From Siphonobacter curvatus (GTDB lineage: Bacteria; Bacteroidota; Bacteroidia; Cytophagales; Spirosomataceae): a stretch of 64,000 nucleotides of DNA. Positions 1 to 7,630 of this stretch are shown here, piece by piece. The notes under the pieces were generated by a model. That model was given only the letters and a program-made list of their open reading frames with translations, ran no database searches and was not told the origin of the DNA. Each line of letters starts with the position of its first letter. Positions within the stretch are counted from its first letter, which is position 1. The translations under genes were made by a program, and so were the position numbers. Where the stretch lies: positions 2,501 through 66,500 of the forward strand of contig NZ_PTRA01000008.1 of NCBI RefSeq assembly GCF_002943425.1. The letters are read 5' to 3'.

Positions 1-792
1 TAAATACCATCGCATAATGCTTTCAGAGATGGTTTGATAGATACGGGCTAGCTCGGGTTGATCTTCCAATAACTGTAGATGGCGAGCCATCGTAGTTTGA
101 TCACCTCTTCGGGCGGGGCCGGTTTGAACTTCGGCGGGATGATCTGCTTCGAGCGCTTTACGTAGGGTCTCCTTTAAGATAGGCTTCATTAATTCGAAGT
201 CCAGATTATGCTCGGCTAGTAAGTCTTTGGTGAGAGCCCAGAGATGATTGGGAAAGTTATTCGCTAATACGGCCGCCAAATGTAACTGTAGTCGCTCTTC
301 GGAATTGACCAGATATACTTCATCACTAATGGTTCGGGCGATTTCGATCAACTGGTGCTCGATCTCTTCATTTTCTCCCTCAATACAGATGGGCACTTCC
401 TTCCAATTCAGTGGTATCTTTTTATTAATACTTTGTAGGGGATAGAAAACGCCCGTGCGTAAGGGGACATCGCTGTGTACCCGCAGTAAGTTCTGTAAAA
501 CGGTTAATGATTTTGCCCCGGCTGTATGTACCACCAATGCCTCCTCCGGCCATACGATCTGTGGGATGATCTTTTCCAGAGCGTCATCGCTCGTTGTGAG
601 CAGGAAGAGTTCGGCTTCGCTTTCAGCAAAGTTTAGTTCGTTCGTTGCTACGGCTATGGATAGTCGGTCGCTCAGTGCCTCAGCGTTCGGCAACTTTCGA
701 CTATAGATGGTAATGATGTCGTGTCCGGCCCCCTCTAATTCTACCGCAAGATGATGAGCTACGTTTCCGGCTCCAATCAGTGCGATTTTCAT
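1..792 (-). CDS. Rossmann-fold DUF2520 family protein (3' end beyond window)
   Basis: The open reading frame runs from an ATG at 792 leftward off the window edge without a stop, giving 264 visible residues. The N-terminus reads MKIALIGAGNVAHHLA, a GxGxxA dinucleotide-binding loop, followed by a ProC/F420-oxidoreductase-like Rossmann domain. The second half (about residues 130-264) is helical and matches my recollection of DUF2520. Family members are about 260-270 residues, so only a few residues are probably missing. The substrate is unknown. It starts 39 nt after the trpD stop on the same strand, so it may be the last visible gene of the trp transcript. A link to Trp synthesis is only suggested by position. 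Confidence 0.8.
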   Translation of the reverse strand, partial: MKIALIGAGNVAHHLAVELEGAGHDIITIYSRKLPNAEALSDRLSIAVATNELNFAESEAELFLLTTSDDALEKIIPQIVWPEEALVVHTAGAKSLTVLQNLLRVHSDVPLRTGVFYPLQSINKKIPLNWKEVPICIEGENEEIEHQLIEIARTISDEVYLVNSEERLQLHLAAVLANNFPNHLWALTKDLLAEHNLDFELMKPILKETLRKALEADHPAEVQTGPARRGDQTTMARHLQLLEDQPELARIYQTISESIMRWYL

Positions 793-831
793 AGGTGTAT
801 ATATAATAGGTTAGAAAAGCGTTGGTATTGC

Positions 832-1818
832 CTAAGCACTTAGTAGGGTTTTCAGTGACTGATACGCCCGTCCACTTTCCAGCGACTCCTTAGCCCGATC
901 CAAGGCTTCCTCCAATGAAATATCCTGAGCGGCGTATAAAGCAGTCGCCGCATTGGCCAGTACTACCTGAGTTTGGGCTGGCGTTCCGCGATTCTCTAGA
1001 ATGCGAACCAGCAGGTCGGCGGATTCCTGTAAATTGTTTCCACCCGCCAGACTTTCGGGTGTCCATTGGCTCAATCCCATTTCTTCGGGACTCACCTGGC
1101 GGGTTTCATGGTTGTTCATCAACAGAAAATTTCCCGTAAGCGATACTTCATCGTACCCATCGTAGGCATGTACAATCGCAAACCGTACACCAGCGGATCG
1201 CAGTACCCCCGCATACAATTCGGCGACATCAGGATTATACACGCCTGACAGCTGCCGCTGTACAAAGGCCGGATTCATCAAGGGTCCTAATAAATTAAAG
1301 AAAGTTTTGAATCCAAGCTCCCGGCGGACATTACCCACGTGCTTCATCGCCGGATGAAACAAGGGAGCATGCAAGTAGCAAATACCCGCCGATTCGAGTT
1401 GCCGTCGCAAGTGATCGTAATCGTTTGTAAACTGATACCCTAATCGCTCAATCACTGTTGAAGAACCGACCGAAGACGAAACACCGTGATTGCCGTGCTT
1501 GGCAACCTTCTGCCCTGCCCCGGCGACCACAAAAGCTGAAGTCGTAGAAATATTGAAGGTGTTTTTTCCGTCACCACCCGTACCGCATACGTCCATGGGT
1601 TCGAATTCCCGGAAATCGACGGCAACGCAAAGCTCCAGCATGGCCTGCCGGAATCCATTGAGTTCAGGAACGCTGAGTCCCTTAATCGCATAGGCCGTTA
1701 GAAAAGCAGCCGTTTGGGAGGGATTTACTTCACCCTGACCAATGGAGAGCAGAGCCTGATAGGCCTGTTCGGTAGTCAGGGCTTGTTGGTTTAACAATTG
1801 GGAAAGAAGCTCTTTCAT
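832..1818 (-). CDS. trpD: anthranilate phosphoribosyltransferase TrpD
   Basis: Transfers phosphoribose from PRPP to anthranilate, the second step of tryptophan synthesis, in the cytoplasm. The 328 residues match the family length of about 330-350. The PRPP loop CGTGGDG lies near residue 79 and the KHGNHGVSSSVGSS substrate segment near residue 108. The ATG at 1818 is the natural start. It follows trpG by 52 nt on the same strand, and the first two genes of the pathway lie upstream. It is therefore likely controlled by the attenuator in front of trpE. trpC, trpF, trpB and trpA are not seen in the window. Confidence 0.97.
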   Translation of the reverse strand: MKELLSQLLNQQALTTEQAYQALLSIGQGEVNPSQTAAFLTAYAIKGLSVPELNGFRQAMLELCVAVDFREFEPMDVCGTGGDGKNTFNISTTSAFVVAGAGQKVAKHGNHGVSSSVGSSTVIERLGYQFTNDYDHLRRQLESAGICYLHAPLFHPAMKHVGNVRRELGFKTFFNLLGPLMNPAFVQRQLSGVYNPDVAELYAGVLRSAGVRFAIVHAYDGYDEVSLTGNFLLMNNHETRQVSPEEMGLSQWTPESLAGGNNLQESADLLVRILENRGTPAQTQVVLANAATALYAAQDISLEEALDRAKESLESGRAYQSLKTLLSA

Positions 1819-1870
1819 GCGTAAGTTTTGGCTTATACTATATATATAGAAGGAGAACGGAGTGAATGAT

Positions 1871-2440
1871 TTATTTCAACCAGTTACTCAACATTTCTTT
1901 TCCATATTCAGTTAGATACGCTTCGGGGTGAAACTGCACGCCACGAACATCGTATGTTGTATGAGCCTCGGCCAGTACAAAGCCATTTTCATCAACGGCA
2001 GTTACTTTCAATTCTTCGGGCATAGACTCGGGTACTACCGTCCAGGAATGGTACCGGCATACTTCAATGGATTCGGGCAAGCCCTGGAATAACTTCTCGG
2101 TTGTATCCGTGATTACACACTTGGTCGTTACGCCGTGCAGAACATCGCCCATGTTATGCAATTTCGCTCCAAAGGCTTCGCCGATGGCCTGATGGCCCAA
2201 ACAAACGCCAAAGATGGATTTGGTAGGTGCGTATTCCCGAATCAAATCCAGCATAATCCCCGCTTCCTCAGGAATACCTGGACCAGGCGACAAAAGGATC
2301 TTATCGTACTGGGCTACTTCTTCGAGGGTAATCTTATCATTGCGAAAGACATCCACCTCGTGACCCATTTCCTTTAATAGATACACTAGGTTGTACACGA
2401 ATGAATCGTAATTATCGAGTACTAATATTTTGTAAGGCAT
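1871..2440 (-). CDS. trpG: anthranilate synthase component II (glutamine amidotransferase) TrpG
   Basis: Supplies ammonia from glutamine to TrpE for anthranilate formation. The class I amidotransferase triad is visible: Cys80 in GVCLGHQ, His171 and Glu173 in VQFHPEAY. The oxyanion segment SPGPGIPEEAG is near residue 51. At 189 residues it has the standard length of a stand-alone TrpG. A pabA role (shared subunit for p-aminobenzoate synthase) cannot be excluded from sequence, but the position between trpE and trpD supports the Trp role. The 96-nt gap to trpE contains two small inverted repeats (TGATTGTTG/CAACAATCA and TTAGCGT/ACGCTAA) that could act as intra-operon processing or attenuation hairpins. 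Confidence 0.96.
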   Translation of the reverse strand: MPYKILVLDNYDSFVYNLVYLLKEMGHEVDVFRNDKITLEEVAQYDKILLSPGPGIPEEAGIMLDLIREYAPTKSIFGVCLGHQAIGEAFGAKLHNMGDVLHGVTTKCVITDTTEKLFQGLPESIEVCRYHSWTVVPESMPEELKVTAVDENGFVLAEAHTTYDVRGVQFHPEAYLTEYGKEMLSNWLK

Positions 2441-2536
2441 TTTTTGTTATTCGTTGTTGGTTGATTGTTGTTAGTCATCAACAATCAGCTGATTTTATAA
2501 ACATTTGGCCCAATTAGCGTTCCCTTCACGCTAAAC

Positions 2537-3952
2537 TCATAACTCTTCCGCCATTTCCATGGCTTTGCGTAGGGCGGCTAGTTTGCTGTGAATTTCCTGT
2601 AATTCGCTTTCCACGTTCGACTTTGCTACAACGCCCATACCGGCCTGATAAAACAGCGTATTGTTTTTACTAAGGAAGGTACGAATGGCGATGGCATGGT
2701 TGAAATCTCCGTTGAAGTTCAAATGACCGATGGCTCCCCCGTAGATACTCCGGTTGGTCGTTTCATAACGATTAATGATCGTCATGGCGTTGTGCTTGGG
2801 AGCACCGGACAGCGTACCCGCCGGAAAAGTATCCGCTACTAGTTGCAGGGGATTGGTACCCGCCGTCATCTTACCCACTACTTTCGAAACCAGGTGAATC
2901 ACGTGACTATAGTATTGCACCTCCTTAAAAGTTTCCACCTGCACGGAATCACTGCTGCGACTTAGATCATTCCGGGCTAAATCCACCAGCATCACGTGTT
3001 CGGCGGATTCCTTCGGATCGGCCAGTAACTCACGGGCCAGTTCGGCGTCGCGTTCATCATCGCCCGTCCGGCGGAAGGTACCCGCGATGGGGTGAATCTC
3101 GGCCAGTCCATTTTTGATGAAAATCTGCTTTTCGGGCGAAGAGCCGAAAATATGGTACGTGCCGAAGTCGAAGTAAAATAGATACGGCGAAGGATTGATG
3201 GAACGCAGGGCTCGGTATACCTGGAAATCGTCGCCTTCAAACGTATGTGAAAAACGACGGGATGGCACAATCTGGAACACGTCCCCGCGTAAGCAGTGGC
3301 CAATGCATTTGTTGACGACTTCCCGCATTTCCTCATCCGTCCGATTGGTTTCCTCTTCGCCTTCCAGCTTAAACTTTCCCGAAGACGTTTTAGGCGTTTG
3401 AATCAAAAACTCCAGTTGACTTAAACCTTCCGTATTCTTGTTTTGCGTATCGCCATACTGGTGTTCAAAGAGGTACACTTCGTTTTTAAAGTGATTGAAC
3501 ACGATGACGTACCGATACACATAATAGACAATCTGCGGAATGGCTGACTCGGGGCTTTTGGGCTGAATTTCGATGTCTTCGAAGTATTCCACCGAATCAT
3601 AGGTCATGTGGCCAAAGAGTCCGCCCGTTGGAAAGGGAAAGCCCGAGTTTTTTTCTTCAAAACAACCCGCAAAATTCCGCAGAGCGGCTACAGCGTCTTT
3701 CCGACGTTCGAGGGTAAACCGCTCGGTGGTACCGTCGGGAAATTTCTGCGTTACGACGTCTTCGTCCAGGATAAAGCTGGCGACGGGATCACAGCCAATA
3801 AAACTCATACTGTTCTGCATGGCGTGGTAATCGGCACTTTCCAGCAAAACGGTGTTCGGAAACTGACGCCGTAAGCGTTGATAGGCACTCACGGGCGTCA
3901 GCATATCGGCCAGCAAGCGGCGGTGATGGGTCGTAATTGAAAAGTTTTTCAC
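2537..3952 (-). CDS. trpE: anthranilate synthase component I TrpE
   Basis: Converts chorismate to anthranilate with TrpG; first committed and normally feedback-inhibited step of Trp synthesis. The N-terminal half carries the LLES motif (LLESADYH), known in this family as part of the Trp-binding site. The C-terminal half is the chorismate-binding domain, with GTFRRTGDD and ARNDLSR segments. I place the start at GTG 3952, giving 471 residues beginning (M)KNFSITTHHRRLLAD, because related proteins begin at this point. An in-frame GTG at 3976 would add eight residues and lies within the tRNA-like stretch. Both starts are non-ATG, which may keep initiation weak. Expression is probably controlled by the upstream leader. 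Confidence 0.95.
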   Translation of the reverse strand: MKNFSITTHHRRLLADMLTPVSAYQRLRRQFPNTVLLESADYHAMQNSMSFIGCDPVASFILDEDVVTQKFPDGTTERFTLERRKDAVAALRNFAGCFEEKNSGFPFPTGGLFGHMTYDSVEYFEDIEIQPKSPESAIPQIVYYVYRYVIVFNHFKNEVYLFEHQYGDTQNKNTEGLSQLEFLIQTPKTSSGKFKLEGEEETNRTDEEMREVVNKCIGHCLRGDVFQIVPSRRFSHTFEGDDFQVYRALRSINPSPYLFYFDFGTYHIFGSSPEKQIFIKNGLAEIHPIAGTFRRTGDDERDAELARELLADPKESAEHVMLVDLARNDLSRSSDSVQVETFKEVQYYSHVIHLVSKVVGKMTAGTNPLQLVADTFPAGTLSGAPKHNAMTIINRYETTNRSIYGGAIGHLNFNGDFNHAIAIRTFLSKNNTLFYQAGMGVVAKSNVESELQEIHSKLAALRKAMEMAEEL

Positions 3953-3974
3953 AGTACGTTGATTCGTTATTCGC

Positions 3975-4017
3975 ACGGGTGGGGAGACTGCCGCTCTACC
4001 AGCTAAACTACCTCCGT
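3975..4017 (-). other. tRNA-Trp-like 5' half in the trpE 5' untranslated region
   Basis: Read on the minus strand, this stretch has the order of a tRNA 5' half: a 7-nt acceptor-like ACGGAGG, TA at positions 8-9, D-stem GTTT/GAGC (pairing with G-U wobbles), a D-loop containing GGTA, then GCAGT followed by CTCC. Compared with E. coli tRNA-Trp from TAGTT through CTCC, about 21 of 28 positions agree by my by-eye alignment. The loop diverges just after CTCC, so the third anticodon base is C rather than A. No matching 3' half or complementary acceptor strand is present, so it is not a complete tRNA gene. It lies between the attenuator hairpin and the trpE start codon. Confidence 0.5.
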
Positions 4018-4043
4018 GTGAAGGTTACTAAGGGATTTAAACG

Positions 4044-4081
4044 CACAACGCCCACTGTTCGGCTGAACAGCGGGCGTTGTG
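4044..4081 (-). terminator. trp attenuator hairpin
   Basis: Arms 4065-4081 and 4044-4060 form a 17-bp stem with a 4-nt loop. In the minus-strand transcript the only imperfect pair is G-U; in the plus-strand transcript it would be an A-C mismatch, so the hairpin is adapted to the trp direction. Only three T residues follow the stem, so termination may be inefficient or rely on another factor. The 8-mer at 4064-4071, mostly in the 5' arm, is exactly complementary to 4121-4128, which begins at the leader-peptide stop codon. This gives the mutually exclusive antiterminator expected of a classical trp attenuator. Confidence 0.7.
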
Positions 4082-4125
4082 GCTTGTGCTTATTGATTCG
4101 CTTACATGACGCAAAAAGAGGCTGT

Positions 4126-4179
4126 TCAACGGAGAGATCCCAGTTGCCACCACCAAGCTTTTGCGAATGAAACGTTCAT
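4126..4179 (-). CDS. trpL: trp operon leader peptide (MNVSFAKAWWWQLGSLR)
   Basis: A 17-codon reading frame starts at ATG 4179 and stops with TGA at 4126. Residues 9-11 are Trp-Trp-Trp, encoded by TGG codons at 4147-4155. It begins about 15 nt after the expected transcription start of a good Bacteroidota-type promoter and lies upstream of the attenuator hairpin and trpE. Trp is the rarest amino acid, so three in a row in a 17-residue peptide directly before trpE is strong evidence of a regulatory leader. A ribosome stalled on the Trp codons would leave 4121-4128 free to form the antiterminator. One reaching the stop codon would cover it. The peptide itself probably has no function. Confidence 0.82.
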   Translation of the reverse strand: MNVSFAKAWWWQLGSLR

Positions 4180-4200
4180 AGTCAGATACATTAATTTCGA

Positions 4201-4233
4201 CAAACTTAAAAACTATTTCAGAGTTTGGCTAAA
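4201..4233 (-). promoter_or_regulatory. trp operon promoter
   Basis: On the minus strand TAAGTTTG (4208-4201) matches the Bacteroidota -7 consensus TAnnTTTG exactly. A TTTA at 4233-4230 stands where the -33 TTTG element is expected, with one base different. Transcription should begin near 4194, leaving about 15 nt before the leader-peptide ATG. Confidence 0.6.
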
Positions 4234-4247
4234 GTATGGACATTTTT

Positions 4248-4278
4248 TTTGTAGTTCCGGTCAGCAAGCTGAATTTTG
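4248..4278 (+). promoter_or_regulatory. promoter of the divergent lipoprotein gene
   Basis: TTTG at 4248-4251 and GAATTTTG at 4271-4278 (seven of eight to TAnnTTTG) are separated by 19 nt, the usual spacing for Bacteroidota. The lipoprotein ATG lies at 4300. This promoter and the trp promoter are back to back. Confidence 0.5.
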
Positions 4279-4299
4279 ATTTTCAGAACTCCAATATGT

Positions 4300-4686
4300 A
4301 TGCGTAGTCTCTTGTTTTTTTCCTGCCTTTTTTTGCTCCTGATGGGCTGTAAACCCAAACCCGACCTACAGGGATTCCCGGTAGATAAGTGGAAAGCCGA
4401 TAAAGGCGGCTGTCAGGGTGTACGAAAGACCTTAGTACCGGATTTCAAGAAAATCCGGCAAATCCTGAAAGGCACTACTTCCAATGATTTCGTAGAAATT
4501 TTCGGTAAACCCGATATTAATCAAATTGCGGACCGCAATGAGGAGTACTACGTGTACTTCCTCGAAGCAGGTCCGCATTGTGAAGATATTACGAAACGAT
4601 CAGAGGCGGCTTCCATAGCTATCCGGTTTTCTTCCGTAGGACTAGCCTCCGAGATTACTTTTCAGCAGGGTACGCCAGTGAAATAA
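4300..4686 (+). CDS. small lipoprotein of unknown function
   Basis: 128 residues starting MRSLLFFSCLFLLLMGCKPKPD: a hydrophobic signal peptide followed by a lipobox (LLMGC) with the lipidated Cys at residue 16. The mature part is about 110 residues, has two further Cys residues (in GGCQG and GPHCED), and contains FGKPDINQIADRNEEYYVYF. The pattern recalls SmpA/BamE-like or outer-membrane assembly lipoproteins only loosely, and I do not assign a function. I chose the ATG at 4300 because it directly precedes the signal sequence. The gene is convergent with the Gfo/Idh gene and divergent from the trp operon. Confidence 0.8.
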   Translation: MRSLLFFSCLFLLLMGCKPKPDLQGFPVDKWKADKGGCQGVRKTLVPDFKKIRQILKGTTSNDFVEIFGKPDINQIADRNEEYYVYFLEAGPHCEDITKRSEAASIAIRFSSVGLASEITFQQGTPVK

Positions 4687-4689
4687 TAC

Positions 4690-4755
4690 AGAAGGAGTAA
4701 ATGATAGCATGAGTACATTTAGTTTTGGCTCCTCATGCTATCATTCACTCCTTCT
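4690..4755. repeat. 66-bp intergenic palindrome (possible bidirectional terminator)
   Basis: Arms 4690-4713 and 4732-4755 are 24 nt long and complementary at 23 of 24 positions, with an 18-nt loop. It starts 3 nt after the lipoprotein stop and ends 11 nt before the stop of the convergent Gfo/Idh gene. There is no T-run on either side, unlike the standard terminators in this window. A convergent terminator is the simplest role. Confidence 0.7.
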
Positions 4756-4765
4756 ATAATACTAA

Positions 4766-6235
4766 TTACGATCCCAATGACCAGCCTGAGCGGTACTCGC
4801 GTTTTACGAACTGGTTGGCATCTTCGAAGTTCGTGATCCGCATGGATGGGCCATCCCAAAGTAGTTTCTTACGACCGGGATAGGCGAAACCTTTACCGTC
4901 GGCATTCGGCTTGCGAACGTTGTAGCTACGAATAGCTAGGTTACCCATCAGTACCGTTTCCGTCAGCGGACCGGAGTAATCAAACGAAGACGTTAACTTC
5001 TTGTGGGTTTCTGAGCCAAATCCTTCTTTACAGGCCCGTACCCAGGAAGTCTGGTGACCACTTTCAGGCATTTTCTGGATTTCCGTTTCCGTCCACTTGT
5101 ACTTGGCCAGATCCTGCTCGCTCATCTTCTTTTTGTTGAAGTACAGCTTCGGTGCATGTCCGTAGGTTCCGCAGGTCATAATTCCTTTTGAACCCATCAG
5201 GATTACACCATTCGCACTGTCGGCATCCCCCAGGGGTTCATCTGCGGGAATCAAATCCGGGTGGAACGCCCGAATACCACCATCCGACCAGTACATGGTA
5301 ACTTCTGATTTATTCTTTTTCGTTTCGGGGAATTTCAGCTGTACGGAGCTTGAGGGAGGACAACCTTCGGGAATGTATTCCGGCGTCCAGTCCTTCGTGA
5401 ATACAGCACCTGCCGAACATTCTACTTCTGTTGGGTAACCCAGACCCAGTACGCGGAAAGCCGGGTCAATCAAATGGCAACCCATATCGCCCAGTGCTCC
5501 GGTACCAAAGTTCCACCAGCCCCGCCACTTGAAGGGGTGGTAGGCTGGCGTGTAATCTACGTACTGAGCCGGACCAATAAACTGATCCCAAGCCAGACCC
5601 TCAGGCATCTCGTGCTTGCCCGTAGGTACCGGAATACCTTGCGGCCATACCGGACGATTCGTCCAGATGTGTACTTCATTCACCGTACCAATCAAACCAG
5701 CGTTAAACCAGTTGACCATCTGCCAGCTACCCACGCTGGAAGCACCCTGGTTACCCATTTGCGACACGATTTTGTACTTCCGAGCCGCTTCAGTCATCAT
5801 ACGGGCTTCGTAAATATCGTGCGACAAGGGCTTCTGAACGTAGACGTGCTTACCCGCCTGCATGGCAGCCATGGCAATTACGGCGTGCGTGTTATCGGGC
5901 GTCGAGATGGTGATGGCATCAATGTTCTTGCCTTCTTTATCCAGCATTTCCCGGTAATTTTGGTAGCGTTTGGCATTCGGGAAACGCTTGACGGACTGAG
6001 CGGCTACATTCCAGTCTACATCGCAAAGAGCTACAACATTCTCAGCTCCATTGTTATAGGCATTCCAAATATCGCTAGATCCCTTTCCACCGGCCCCAAT
6101 AGCGGCGAGGTTCAGTTTATCCGAAGGAGCGATAAATCCTTTTCCCAGCACGTGACGAGGGACAATGTAAAACGCGGCTGCCGACAGGGCTCCCTTTTTG
6201 AGAAACTCGCGGCGAGAGGGAGATTTTTTTTCCAT
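4766..6235 (-). CDS. Gfo/Idh/MocA family oxidoreductase with Tat signal
   Basis: Putative NAD(P)-dependent sugar or polyol dehydrogenase, 489 residues. The N-terminus has a twin-arginine signal (SRREFLKKGALSAAAFYIVP), so the protein is probably folded before export by Tat. The dinucleotide-binding loop IGAGGKG is near residue 46. The family lysine lies in VQKPLSHDIYEAR near residue 133. The C-terminal half is the alpha/beta substrate domain typical of long GFO members in Bacteroidota and Planctomycetota. It is 45 nt downstream of a Tat-signal sugar isomerase on the same strand, and together they suggest periplasmic sugar or inositol processing. The exact substrate cannot be read from the sequence. 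Confidence 0.92.
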   Translation of the reverse strand: MEKKSPSRREFLKKGALSAAAFYIVPRHVLGKGFIAPSDKLNLAAIGAGGKGSSDIWNAYNNGAENVVALCDVDWNVAAQSVKRFPNAKRYQNYREMLDKEGKNIDAITISTPDNTHAVIAMAAMQAGKHVYVQKPLSHDIYEARMMTEAARKYKIVSQMGNQGASSVGSWQMVNWFNAGLIGTVNEVHIWTNRPVWPQGIPVPTGKHEMPEGLAWDQFIGPAQYVDYTPAYHPFKWRGWWNFGTGALGDMGCHLIDPAFRVLGLGYPTEVECSAGAVFTKDWTPEYIPEGCPPSSSVQLKFPETKKNKSEVTMYWSDGGIRAFHPDLIPADEPLGDADSANGVILMGSKGIMTCGTYGHAPKLYFNKKKMSEQDLAKYKWTETEIQKMPESGHQTSWVRACKEGFGSETHKKLTSSFDYSGPLTETVLMGNLAIRSYNVRKPNADGKGFAYPGRKKLLWDGPSMRITNFEDANQFVKREYRSGWSLGS

Positions 6236-6280
6236 AGTATGTGTACTGCGTGGGGTCCAGGACCCTAAAATGGTTAAAAG

Positions 6281-7222
6281 TTAAGCTAATGTAGACCACT
6301 TTTCGAGCAGAACTTTCGACTTGCGAATGCCCTCTTCTTCCGAAAGTTTATCGCCCTCGTACTCAATGCCGACAATACCCCGGAAGCCCGATTTTTTTAC
6401 GATGTTCATGATTCGACTGTAATCCGTTTCTACGCAATCTCCTTTTTCGTCAAAATTGTAGACTTTCGCGGATACGCCTTTGGCAAAGGGCATGAGTTCT
6501 TCCGTACCCTTGTAGCGGTCGTACTCTTCTTCGCATTCGAAGTAATTGCCCGCTTTATGTTTCATACAGAAGTTACCGAAGTCCGGAAGGGTACCGCAGT
6601 TTTTCAAGTTTACGCCCTTCATGACGTCGCTCAGCCACTGACCGTTGGAGGAGTATCCACCGTGATTTTCGACAATGACATTGATACCCGTTTTAGCGGC
6701 AAACTCGCTGAGTTGGTGTAAGCCCTCGATGGCGTTTTTCTTCACCTCTTCGGCCGTACCTTCACCCGCGGCGTTTACCCGGATGGTTTTGCAGCCGAGA
6801 AACTTGGCGGCGTCCACCCATTTGTAGTGATTTTCGACGGCCTTTTTGCGTTTGGCGGCGTCTTTATCGCCCAGGTTTCCTTCGCCATCGCACATGATCA
6901 GGTGATTTTTTACCCCATTGTCTTTGCAACGCTGCAGTAATTCCTTTAGATAAGCGGTGTCATTGGCTTTATCCATGAAAAACTGATTGACGTATTCGAC
7001 GATGCTGATGCCAAACTCCTTTTTAGCCATGACCGGAAAGTCGAGATTGGTCATTTTTTTAGAGCGTAAGGCCCGATGCAGGGACCACTCCGCCAGGGAG
7101 ATTTCAAAGAAGGGCTTTTTGGCCGCCGTTTCGGCCCACGCATCCATCGTTGAGGAAGCGGCAGTAGTAGCTACAGCTGCGAAGCCCAGGTTCCGTAAGA
7201 AGGAACGTCGGTTTTGATGCAT
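6281..7222 (-). CDS. TIM-barrel sugar phosphate isomerase/epimerase with Tat signal
   Basis: 313 residues from ATG 7222, beginning [24 protein letters not shown], a twin-arginine signal. A longer frame upstream adds only unlikely sequence before this signal. The mature part is an AP-endonuclease-2-type TIM barrel, with metal-site candidates in VENHGGYSS (Glu/His), PDFGNF, and the C-terminal GIEYEG (Glu). The family includes hydroxypyruvate isomerases and inosose or xylose isomerase-like enzymes; the substrate is not resolved. It is probably co-transcribed with the downstream Gfo/Idh oxidoreductase. tatC lies in the same window. Confidence 0.9.
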   Translation of the reverse strand: MHQNRRSFLRNLGFAAVATTAASSTMDAWAETAAKKPFFEISLAEWSLHRALRSKKMTNLDFPVMAKKEFGISIVEYVNQFFMDKANDTAYLKELLQRCKDNGVKNHLIMCDGEGNLGDKDAAKRKKAVENHYKWVDAAKFLGCKTIRVNAAGEGTAEEVKKNAIEGLHQLSEFAAKTGINVIVENHGGYSSNGQWLSDVMKGVNLKNCGTLPDFGNFCMKHKAGNYFECEEEYDRYKGTEELMPFAKGVSAKVYNFDEKGDCVETDYSRIMNIVKKSGFRGIVGIEYEGDKLSEEEGIRKSKVLLEKWSTLA

Positions 7223-7630
7223 ATAGAAAAGGTTTAGAGCAAACGGCTTATTCGGGATGAAAAATAAAGAAGTTTTCCGGAATTGTAATGCGTTGGCGAT
7301 AAAACGGAAAGAAATGCCGACCACTGGATTGCGTCTGACAGCTTGCGCTGGCCCATTCTCATCCGAAATTCTAAATTTCCGTTTCACAAGCCCGCAGAAC
7401 CAATCAAATTATACTTATTTTTGAAGGCTGAATCTAGGTATAAAATATTCACTTTCAGATTCTTGGATCATTTTGTATTTATCCGGGAAAAGGAATTTTT
7501 ACAGTCTTTAGGAGGTTTTATCAAAAGATAAAGCAAGTTCTGAAAACTGTTTATTCACAAACTTGTTCTTACTAGAGAAATGAGCAGTACCGCTAGTACG
7601 CTGCCGCCACGGGCAACGAAATTCAAGAAA
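7223..7630. other. intergenic region between divergent isomerase and ispH genes
   Basis: About 400 nt that must hold the promoters of two divergent genes. I see A/T-rich sequence but no -33/-7 pair that I would assign with confidence, no hairpin terminator and no convincing small reading frame. An ispH start at 7580, 51 nt upstream of the chosen one, would shorten it. Confidence 0.4.

Noticed and set aside
3945-4020. A complete tRNA-Trp gene upstream of trpE
   Set aside because: Only the 5' half is recognisable. No T-arm, no complementary acceptor strand and no permuted 3' half were found within about 100 nt on either side.
5474-6268. 264-codon open frame on the plus strand opposite the Gfo/Idh gene
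   Set aside because: Antisense shadow of a well-recognised gene; the translation shows no domain or signal and the opposite strand encodes a full-length family member.
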